The position numbers and the translations under genes were made by a program. Positions 1-5,147 of a stretch of DNA of 5,147 nucleotides are shown here, one piece after another (position 1 is the stretch's first letter; each line of letters starts with the position of its first letter). The notes under the pieces are model-generated. The model ran no database searches. It was not told the origin of the DNA and saw only the letters and a list, made by a program, of their open reading frames with translations. Source of the stretch: Spirosomataceae bacterium (lineage in GTDB: Bacteria; Bacteroidota; Bacteroidia; Cytophagales; Spirosomataceae); the NCBI GenBank assembly GCA_030731175.1, contig JANQUM010000240.1, positions 1 to 5,147 on the forward strand, written 5' to 3'.

Positions 1-882
1 CTGTGGAATAGCATCAACGGCGGCGATTTTGATGGCGACGGTGACGTAGATTACATTGTCGGAAACGTAGGTCTAAACGCTCGATTTAAAGGAAATGAGG
101 AGTTTCCCGCCAAAATATTAGCGGGAGATTTTGACGGGAACGGCAACTACGATGCCATTCCGTTTATTTATTTGCCCAAATCAAACACCGATAAAAAACT
201 GGTTTTTGCACCCTACAACGCTAAAGACGATATGGGAAAGCAATTACCAATAATGCAAGGGCGATACACAACATTTAACGAATACGCCACCGCCACTTTT
301 GAAAATATATTCGATGATGATAAACGGAAATTGGCAACTGAATTTACACTAAATTATAGTACGTCCGTGTACGTTGAGAACCTCGGGAATGGTAAATTCA
401 AGTTAAAACCGTTACCAGTTTACGCTCAATTTGCTCCGATAAACGGAACGGTTATCGAGGATTTTGATAGCGACGGCAATTTAGATGCTTTACTGGTTGG
501 AAATAATTTTGGTAACGAATTATTCGTGGGGCGTTACGATGCCAGTAACGGCTTATTGCTATTGGGCGATGGTAAAGGAAATTTCACGCCAAAACTAAAT
601 ACGGGTTTTGCGGTAACGGGCGATGCTAAAGCATTAGTCAAACTGGTTGATTTGTCGGGCGAAGTGAAAGTGCTTGCTTCTCAAAATAGGGGGGTAGCCA
701 AACTTTTCGGAACCGCACTCAAAGGCAAAATTATCGAACCAAAACCAACAACAACCCAAATCTCTTATGAATTAAACGGTAAAAAAGTAATCAAGGAAAT
801 TTATTACGGAGCGTCGTATCTTTCGCAGTCGAGTAGGAGGGTAGTAGTTCCTGAAAACGCGACAAACATTGTTTTGAAATAG
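1..882 (+). CDS. VCBS/FG-GAP repeat-containing protein, C-terminal part (5' end outside window)
   Basis: The reading frame is open from base 1 to the TAG at 880-882, giving 293 residues, so the true start lies upstream; the internal TTG at 172 is not a credible start. Calcium-binding-like FG-GAP/VCBS loops are visible at window residues 9-17 (DFDGDGDVD), 43-51 (DFDGNGNYD) and 154-162 (DFDSDGNLD), each followed by a hydrophobic strand, as in beta-propeller blades. The C-terminus carries a YYGASYLSQSSR block of the kind I associate with the ASPIC/UnbV-like end of large Bacteroidota VCBS proteins. Those proteins are usually around a thousand residues, exported or surface lipoproteins, and often found near SusC/SusD systems, but neither the signal sequence nor those neighbours can be seen here. 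The substrate or partner is unknown. The gene converges on tilS with a 77-base gap. The family call is firm; the function is not. Confidence 0.85.
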   Translation: MWNSINGGDFDGDGDVDYIVGNVGLNARFKGNEEFPAKILAGDFDGNGNYDAIPFIYLPKSNTDKKLVFAPYNAKDDMGKQLPIMQGRYTTFNEYATATFENIFDDDKRKLATEFTLNYSTSVYVENLGNGKFKLKPLPVYAQFAPINGTVIEDFDSDGNLDALLVGNNFGNELFVGRYDASNGLLLLGDGKGNFTPKLNTGFAVTGDAKALVKLVDLSGEVKVLASQNRGVAKLFGTALKGKIIEPKPTTTQISYELNGKKVIKEIYYGASYLSQSSRRVVVPENATNIVLK

Positions 883-959
883 CGTAGACTGGGGATAAAA
901 ACTTCAAGAAGTCTAAAATCTTTTCGTGCTTGCGGTTATTTTATATATGATCGGCGTAA
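883..959. other. Convergent intergenic spacer with weak hairpins
   Basis: This is the 77-base gap between two gene 3' ends. It contains TAGACT (885-890) and AGTCTA (910-915), which could form a 6-bp stem, and the near-palindrome ACTTCAAGAAGT (901-912). Read on the minus strand the latter is followed by a run of five T, so it might act as a weak terminator for tilS. The stem is very short (4 bp with a 4-base loop), so this is only a possibility. No gene is seen. Confidence 0.25.
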
Positions 960-2288
960 TCACTTAGTTTTATTATTCACGGTAACTTTTAGTAGTTTCT
1001 TTGTAGTTGAATCTACTGCAAAAAAACCACTTACTCGCTGCTTGATAACCCACGCAATATGCTGACTATCAGTAAGTAAAAGTTGCTGCTGCTTTGCGTG
1101 AATCGGCATTTTTAGGTCAATGAAAAAATCGCTTAGTAGTTTGCTTCCTTTCATGCCGAACGGCTGAAATTTATCACCTTCTTGCCACGTTCGGACGGTT
1201 AATGGAAATTGCAGTTTCTCGTAATCCAAAAACGCAAAATGCGGATTTTGTAAATCTTGCTTTTCGGGGAGTGAATGAATGATTTCAAAGCGAAACTCTT
1301 TCCCATTTATAATGATACTTTTCGAAATATCTTTCACGGTAAAATCAACGGGTTTCAGAGATTCATTCGTCGCTAAAAACCAATCCTCTCGGTCAATATA
1401 GAGCGTGTGGGTTTCGGTTAGAAACTGAGCTGATTTTGCCGCCGAAAGGGCACCTTCGGCTTGTTGCCAGGTAAAACCGTAAGGCTTTAAAAGTGCTTCC
1501 GTAATTGCCAAATTGTGTGGATGCGATTTTAGTTTTTCGGCTTTGATTTGAATGGCGTTTTGCTCTTCAATCCAAACTTCTTTTTTTACTGATTCTATTA
1601 AAGCGAACCACGCAAATTCGGCGGCAGATAATCTAATTACCGAACGCTGAAACGTACTTTCTAAGCTTGGATTAAGTATTTTTAGTTTTGGAATCACGTC
1701 ATGCCGAATCATATTTCGGGCGTAATCTGTGGAAGCGTTTGAGGCATCTTCTCGCCACTTAATATTTTGCTCGAAAGCATAAGTATCAATTTGTTCACGA
1801 GTAAAATGTAACAATGGACGAACGAGTGCCTTTCGCTTCGTCGCAATGCCAGATAGCCCCGAAATGCCCGTTCCACGGGTAAAGTTTAGCAAGGCAGTTT
1901 CTACGTTATCGTTGGCGTGGTGTGCGGTTAATAAATAATCAAAGTTGTTTTCAGAAAGTACTTTTTCAAACCAATTATAGCGTAATTCACGTGCCGCCAT
2001 TTGGGTGGAAATCCCGTTAGCGGCGGCGTGTTTTTTCGTTTCAAAGTTTGTGGTGAAATACGGGATGTTTCGTTCTTCGCAGTAGGTTTTTACGAAGACT
2101 TCGTCGCTGTTAGATGCTGCGTCGCGTAGTTGGAAATTTACGTGTGCTACGCCGATATGAAAATTTGCTGCTTGCAGTAAATCCAACAAAACCATGGAAT
2201 CTTTCCCACCGCTGACGGCAACGAGTAGTTTGTGGGTTTCGTTGAAAAGTTGCTTAGAAATGATATGTTGTAGAAATTGGTTTTGCAT
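960..2288 (-). CDS. tilS: tRNA(Ile)-lysidine synthetase TilS
   Basis: TilS is a cytoplasmic enzyme that uses ATP and L-lysine to convert C34 of the CAU-anticodon tRNA-Ile2 to lysidine, so that it reads AUA and is charged with isoleucine. The 442-residue product is full length for the family. The N-terminal ATP-pyrophosphatase domain shows the PP-loop SGGKDS (26-31), LRDAAS (54-59), AARELRY (98-104), HHANDNVET (123-131), RGTGISGL (138-145), REDASN (179-184) and the RNMIRH block (191-196). A middle region is followed by the TilS C-terminal domain, beginning near LTVRTWQEGDKFQPFGMKG (363-381) and continuing through LLSDFFID (384-391). No key residue is missing. The ATG at 2286-2288 is the only plausible start: no ATG, GTG or TTG lies between it and the in-frame stop at 2340-2342. 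No Shine-Dalgarno sequence is present. It diverges from the OstA-like gene and is presumably essential. Confidence 0.97.
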   Translation of the reverse strand: MQNQFLQHIISKQLFNETHKLLVAVSGGKDSMVLLDLLQAANFHIGVAHVNFQLRDAASNSDEVFVKTYCEERNIPYFTTNFETKKHAAANGISTQMAARELRYNWFEKVLSENNFDYLLTAHHANDNVETALLNFTRGTGISGLSGIATKRKALVRPLLHFTREQIDTYAFEQNIKWREDASNASTDYARNMIRHDVIPKLKILNPSLESTFQRSVIRLSAAEFAWFALIESVKKEVWIEEQNAIQIKAEKLKSHPHNLAITEALLKPYGFTWQQAEGALSAAKSAQFLTETHTLYIDREDWFLATNESLKPVDFTVKDISKSIIINGKEFRFEIIHSLPEKQDLQNPHFAFLDYEKLQFPLTVRTWQEGDKFQPFGMKGSKLLSDFFIDLKMPIHAKQQQLLLTDSQHIAWVIKQRVSGFFAVDSTTKKLLKVTVNNKTK

Positions 2289-2295
2289 AATTTTG
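2268..2295 (+). promoter_or_regulatory. Candidate Bacteroidota promoter TTG-N17-TAATTTTG reading rightward
   Basis: TTG at 2268-2270 is followed 17 bases later by TAATTTTG (2288-2295), an exact match to the Bacteroidota -7 consensus TAnnTTTG with acceptable -33 spacing. Transcription would start near 2302, inside the tilS/ostA gap, and give the OstA-like gene a leader of about 185 nt carrying the foldable element. The -7 box overlaps the first base of the tilS start codon. It could be a chance match in AT-rich sequence; no experimental support is visible. Confidence 0.35.
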
Positions 2296-2310
2296 CAGTG
2301 TGCGTCCGCC

Positions 2311-2398
2311 GCGTTAGGGATTGGAGTGGAAATCCTTTTTTATGAGGTACGAAATAAAAAAGATTGAAACGGAAAGCCCGACCCGCAGGGGAACGCCC
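2311..2398 (+). repeat. Structured repeat-like intergenic element, possible noncoding RNA
   Basis: The core is a hairpin: AATCCTTTTTTAT (2331-2343) pairs with ATAAAAAAGATT (2354-2365), with one bulged C and a 10-base loop. On either side of this stem lie the similar strings AGTGGAAA and AACGGAAA (2325-2332 and 2368-2375), which would face each other in an internal loop. Further out, GGG (2317-2319) can pair with CCC (2377-2379), and GCGTT (2311-2315) with AACGC (2392-2396). A small CCC-GCA-GGG hairpin lies at 2382-2390. From memory, the pattern GTTAGsG...GGAAATCC-TTTTT-loop-AAAAAGATTG-AACGGAAAGC recurs between genes in many Bacteroidota genomes, which suggests a dispersed element. I could not search for other copies. 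Strand and function are undetermined. Confidence 0.55.
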
Positions 2399-2452
2399 AA
2401 AATAATTAGCCCGTTAATGTATGTTAAGCCCGCCATCGTTATTGCATTGCTT

Positions 2453-2484
2453 TGCGTAACTTTGCCAAAAGATAAAATTACGCA
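2453..2484. promoter_or_regulatory. Inverted repeat TGCGTAA-N18-TTACGCA, possible operator before ostA
   Basis: TGCGTAA (2453-2459) and TTACGCA (2478-2484) form a perfect 7-bp inverted repeat separated by 18 bases. It brackets the TAACTTTG box and ends three bases before the OstA-like start codon. The position suits a dimeric repressor site or a short leader hairpin. A repeat of this length could arise by chance. Confidence 0.3.
2457..2464 (+). promoter_or_regulatory. Candidate -7 box TAACTTTG for the OstA-like gene
   Basis: TAACTTTG matches the Bacteroidota -7 consensus TAnnTTTG exactly and would place the transcript start near 2471, giving a leader of about 17 nt before the ATG at 2488. 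Short leaders without a Shine-Dalgarno sequence are common in this phylum. No clear TTTG -33 box lies at the usual distance upstream (bases 2431-2440 do not fit), so the call rests on half a promoter. Confidence 0.4.
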
Positions 2485-2487
2485 CGA

Positions 2488-4161
2488 ATGCCCAATCTCC
2501 AACGCCCAACGCTCATTAATCAACGCTCACGCTATTTAGTTGTGTGGTTTGTTTTGGCGGCAATTACCGCTTTTGGGCAAGGGAAACCGCTAAACCCGGT
2601 GCGTGATACGGGTTTGAAATCTAATGTTGAACTTGTTCGGGCGGATAGTTTAGTGGGAATTAATAATGAATTGACGTTGATTCGCTTTTACGGGAACGTC
2701 ATTTTCAAGCACCGAGGAGCAACGCTTTATTGCAATACGGCGATTCAGAATTCGACCACAAATTTGATTGAAGCATACGGAAAAGTGAAGATCAATCAAG
2801 GTGATACGCTAACAATTACGGGCGACACGCTTTATTACGACGGAAATACACGTTTTGCTCGGGTTTTGGGCAGAAAAGTTGTGCTGACCGATGACGAGGT
2901 GACGGTGACTTCACGCAAGATGAATTACGACTTGAATACGAGCAAGGCGTTTTACAGTACTCGTGGCACGATTAGGCAGGATTCGAGTATTTTAAAAAGC
3001 GACAAAGGGACGTACAATACGCAAACCAAAATTTTTAATTACGACGGAAATGTCACGATTAACAACCCAAAATACGATTTAAAAACGGAGAAACTTGACT
3101 ACGATTCTAATACGAAAATTGCTACATTTTTAACCGAAACCGAGGTTGTGAGCGAAGACGGAACGGTGAACGCCAGCAGCGGAACGTATAACTTGGAAAC
3201 GGAAGAAACTAACTTTCAAGGGCGTTCTACGCTTGTGAATGAAGATTATACGCTCGTGGCGGATACGCTTTTTTTTAATCGGGGAACGGATTCGGGGCTT
3301 GCTATTGGGCGGGTAGAATTTACATCCTTAAAAGATAACTTGAGCATAAACGGCGACCGTATTGTGCGAAACGGGGCAACGGGACTTACGCAGGTGACGG
3401 GAAACAGCATTCTGAGGAATTTTGAAAAAAGCGATACGCTTTACATGGCTGCCGATACAATGTATGCTTACGAATATTTGAATGCTGAAATGCCGGTTGA
3501 TACGGCAAAAACGGACTCTTTGAGGAGTCAAAAGAAACTAAAATTACTTATTGCTGACGGCAACGTGAAACTTTTCCGGACGGATTTTCAGAGTTTGACG
3601 GACTCGCTGCGGTACGATATGAAAGATTCTACAATTACGTTTTTTCAGAAACCGATTTTGTGGAGCAATGAAAATCAACTGCTTGCCGATACGATTGTGG
3701 CGTACCTGCGAAACGACAAAATCAAAGACTTGTACTTAAAAAGTAGCAGCTTTGTGATCTCTAAAGACACAGCACAGAATTTTAATCAAATCAAAGGCAG
3801 GCAAATTCAGGCAGTTTTTGACGATTCTACTGCAATCGAGAAAGTGCTTGTTGACGGAAATGGCGAAAGTATTTATTTTGCCGTGGATGAAAAAAATAAA
3901 TTGATTGGGCTGAATCAAGTGGTTTGCAGTAAAATGGCGTTGAGTTTTAATCAGAGTAAAGTTCAACGCATTGTATTTATGGGAAGCCCGGAGTCTAAGC
4001 TAATACCTCCAAAAGAAATTGGAGGAAACGATGTGAAACTGGCGAATTTTGCGTGGCGAATTGATGAAAAACCTTCGAAAGAGTCAATAATTGGCTCGAA
4101 TATTGTTGATGTAAATGTTAAAGAACCTTATAATTCTATTAGAGAAACGCCCGAAAAGTAG
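2488..4161 (+). CDS. OstA-like protein (LptA/LptD N-terminal beta-jellyroll family), exported
   Basis: The 557-residue product begins with a Sec signal peptide: a basic n-region ending QRSR (12-15), a hydrophobic core YLVVWFVLAAITAFG (16-30), and probable cleavage before Q31. The mature part consists of many short beta-strand repeats typical of the OstA/LptA fold. Visible copies include GDTLYYD (112-118), SRKMNYDLNT (142-151), SDKGTYN (171-177), EKLDYD (201-206), SSGTYNLET (230-238), ADTLFF (258-263), ADTMYAY (322-328), TDSLRYD (371-377) and ADTIVAY (400-406), with GNV/GKV turns between. Family knowledge: LptA and the LptD N-domain form a periplasmic bridge that carries LPS to the outer membrane. 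Here no C-terminal LptD barrel is evident, so it is probably a periplasmic LptA-like component; its exact partner is inference. The ATG at 2488 supplies the basic n-region, which supports this start. It diverges from tilS. Confidence 0.85.
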   Translation: MPNLQRPTLINQRSRYLVVWFVLAAITAFGQGKPLNPVRDTGLKSNVELVRADSLVGINNELTLIRFYGNVIFKHRGATLYCNTAIQNSTTNLIEAYGKVKINQGDTLTITGDTLYYDGNTRFARVLGRKVVLTDDEVTVTSRKMNYDLNTSKAFYSTRGTIRQDSSILKSDKGTYNTQTKIFNYDGNVTINNPKYDLKTEKLDYDSNTKIATFLTETEVVSEDGTVNASSGTYNLETEETNFQGRSTLVNEDYTLVADTLFFNRGTDSGLAIGRVEFTSLKDNLSINGDRIVRNGATGLTQVTGNSILRNFEKSDTLYMAADTMYAYEYLNAEMPVDTAKTDSLRSQKKLKLLIADGNVKLFRTDFQSLTDSLRYDMKDSTITFFQKPILWSNENQLLADTIVAYLRNDKIKDLYLKSSSFVISKDTAQNFNQIKGRQIQAVFDDSTAIEKVLVDGNGESIYFAVDEKNKLIGLNQVVCSKMALSFNQSKVQRIVFMGSPESKLIPPKEIGGNDVKLANFAWRIDEKPSKESIIGSNIVDVNVKEPYNSIRETPEK

Positions 4162-4342
4162 TTTTCAGGAAGCGAAAACGACATAGCGATATAATTATTA
4201 TAATATTTGGTATTTTTATACAACCTTTTTGTGTTATTTTACGTCTATATAATATATCACTAAGATGTTGCAACGGCGGAAGTCGCACAAGTCTTAATCT
4301 AAATCGAGTTTTTTATAGTTACACTTTTTACTTTTATTACTC
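4162..4342. other. AT-rich intergenic region upstream of the T9SS-domain gene
   Basis: These 181 bases contain a short hairpin right after the ostA stop (GTTTTC 4161-4166 with GAAAAC 4174-4179) but no T-run, so it is not a convincing terminator. An AT dyad TATAAT-T-ATTATA lies at 4190-4202 and an 8-bp palindrome GTTGCAAC at 4267-4274. A TTTTTG at 4226-4231 could be a -33 box, but the sequence around 4250 (TAATATAT) matches TAnnTTTG poorly. The downstream gene's promoter is probably here but cannot be placed. Confidence 0.3.
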
Positions 4343-4918
4343 ATGCGGAAACGCTTTTTGACATACGGCCTTTGCCTCCTGACGCTGTTTACAGCATCAG
4401 TGACTACTGCACAAGTAGCCGAAAAGTCGCGTTTGCGTATCGGTGAAAAGCCTAAAGTAGCAACTTCAAGCAATACAACGCTTTCTGCGTACGTTGCGAA
4501 CCCAAACCTGCCGAAAGAAATTAATTACAATAAATCGCTAGCGGTCAATGTGTTCTACCGTCAGTTATTGCTTTCAAATCGTTCTGCTGCTACCACTACT
4601 CCGACAGCAAAAAATGTGATGGAAGGAACGAGCGACGACGCTCTATACAGCAACAATAAAATTCACGTTTCAAATATTTATCCTAATCCGGCTAATGCTT
4701 CGGCAACGCTTGATTATGATATTCGTGATTCAAACGCAAAAGCAGAGATAATTTTATACGATTCTTTCTCCCGCAAAATTGCCACCTACGAGATGAACGA
4801 TTTTGACCGCAAATTAAGGATTGATACACAGTCTTTAGATAATGGCTTTTATATGTACCAATTAGTTTTGGATGGTAAGAAAGCGGCGACAAAGAAACTT
4901 TTGGTACGGCATAACTAA
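4343..4918 (+). CDS. Small secreted protein with T9SS type A C-terminal sorting domain
   Basis: The 191-residue product starts with a clear signal peptide: MRKR, the hydrophobic core FLTYGLCLLTLFTASVTTA (5-23), and probable cleavage before Q24. The last 84 or so residues form a T9SS type A sorting domain: YPNPA (113-117), a strand-rich stretch with ATLDYD (121-126) and AEIILYDSFSRKIATYE (134-150), then NGFYMYQL (167-174) and the lysine-ended TKKLLV (183-188). This domain directs passage through the type IX outer-membrane translocon in Bacteroidota and is normally cleaved off. Only about 84 residues (24-107) remain as cargo: a charged EKSRLRIGEKPKV block (27-39), NPNLPKEINYNKSLAVNVFYRQLLL (53-77, split by no obvious domain boundary), and a Ser/Thr/Ala-rich linker. 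I recognise no catalytic or binding domain in it. No Shine-Dalgarno sequence is seen. The gene appears monocistronic, ending at a strong terminator. Confidence 0.85.
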   Translation: MRKRFLTYGLCLLTLFTASVTTAQVAEKSRLRIGEKPKVATSSNTTLSAYVANPNLPKEINYNKSLAVNVFYRQLLLSNRSAATTTPTAKNVMEGTSDDALYSNNKIHVSNIYPNPANASATLDYDIRDSNAKAEIILYDSFSRKIATYEMNDFDRKLRIDTQSLDNGFYMYQLVLDGKKAATKKLLVRHN

Positions 4919-4960
4919 CCTGCTCCGGAAACTTCTAAAGAACGATTACTAAGACAATAC

Positions 4961-4992
4961 AAAACCCCGACTCAGAGACGAGTCGGGGTTTT
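4961..4992 (+). terminator. Strong intrinsic terminator after the T9SS-domain gene
   Basis: AAAACCCCGACTC (4961-4973) pairs perfectly with GAGTCGGGGTTTT (4980-4992) around the six-base loop AGAGAC. This is a 13-bp stem with a GC-rich core and a T-run on its 3' side, 42 bases past the stop codon. The matching A-run on the 5' side means it could also stop transcription coming from the right. Confidence 0.93.
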
Positions 4993-5147
4993 ATGCTATA
5001 AAGAAAGTAAACGAAGCTCAAATTATGCACGTAGCAAAGATTCACGCTCCCTAATTAGAGATCATTCTGCTTCTTATCAAGTGCGGTACAGTCCGAATTC
5101 AGCAACTCAACATTTCGCTTGTTTTATTCTTATCTATTTGATCAATG
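4993..5147. other. Right-end intergenic sequence, no gene supported
   Basis: No ORF of useful length, tRNA or hairpin is seen. The window ends exactly on an ATG (5145-5147), preceded by the T-rich TATCTATTTGATCA, so a rightward gene could begin there. On the minus strand a frame is open from the window edge for only about 14 codons before a stop near 5102. Neither can be judged from this window. Confidence 0.3.

Noticed and set aside
172..174. TTG as the start of the first gene
   Set aside because: The same frame is open to base 1 and encodes two further FG-GAP loops upstream of this codon, so it is internal to a longer protein.
689..694. Run of six G in the VCBS gene, a possible phase-variation tract
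   Set aside because: It is short, falls within ordinary codons (Asn-Arg-Gly-Val), and the frame is intact to a plausible family C-terminus.
2314..2523. Minus-strand 69-codon ORF with two hydrophobic stretches, upstream of tilS
   Set aside because: It runs straight across the foldable element and both candidate promoters, overlaps the start of the OstA-like gene, and resembles no family I know. Its hydrophobicity can be explained by the T-rich strand it reads.
2321..2539. Plus-strand 72-codon ORF (TTG start, or ATG at 2342) overlapping the ostA start
   Set aside because: It covers the repeat-like element, overlaps the ostA signal-peptide codons by 52 bases in another frame, and has no recognisable domain or start signal.
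3269..3276. Run of eight T inside the OstA-like gene, a possible slippage or frameshift site
   Set aside because: The reading frame continues with family-typical repeats on both sides, so there is no sign of a frameshift or programmed slippage.
4161..4179. GTTTTC/GAAAAC hairpin at the ostA stop as a terminator
   Set aside because: It is a 6-bp AT-rich stem with no T-run after it, too weak to call an intrinsic terminator.
5102..5147. Possible gene ends at the right edge: a plus-strand ATG at 5145 or a short minus-strand open frame
   Set aside because: Only one codon of the first and about 14 codons of the second are visible, with no recognisable sequence.

Overview
The window looks like chromosomal DNA from a Bacteroidota bacterium, most likely of the Cytophagales/Spirosomaceae type; this is an inference from gene content, not from a marker gene. 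The pointers are a protein with a type IX secretion (T9SS) sorting domain, a large OstA-like protein of the Bacteroidota kind, a VCBS/FG-GAP repeat protein ending in a YYGASYLSQSSR block, start codons without Shine-Dalgarno sequences, moderately AT-rich DNA, and promoter-like TAnnTTTG motifs.

Layout, left to right. Positions 1-882 (+) hold the C-terminal 293 residues of a VCBS/FG-GAP repeat protein whose start lies outside the window. It converges on tilS (960-2288, -), a complete tRNA(Ile)-lysidine synthetase gene. A 199-base divergent intergenic region (2289-2487) separates tilS from an OstA-like LptA/LptD-N family gene (2488-4161, +). That gap holds a structured, repeat-like element (about 2311-2398), two candidate Bacteroidota promoters and a 7-bp inverted repeat. 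After a 181-base AT-rich spacer comes a small secreted protein (4343-4918, +) consisting of a signal peptide, a short linker and a T9SS type A sorting domain. A strong intrinsic terminator (4961-4992) follows, then about 155 bases in which no gene can be supported.

The genes do not form one pathway. tilS is tRNA-modification housekeeping, the OstA-like protein serves the envelope and probably LPS transport, and the two outer genes encode exported proteins. I see no defence system, CRISPR array, transposase, integrase or toxin-antitoxin pair. The most interesting part is the divergent tilS/ostA intergenic region with its foldable repeat-like element. The near cargo-less T9SS protein comes second.
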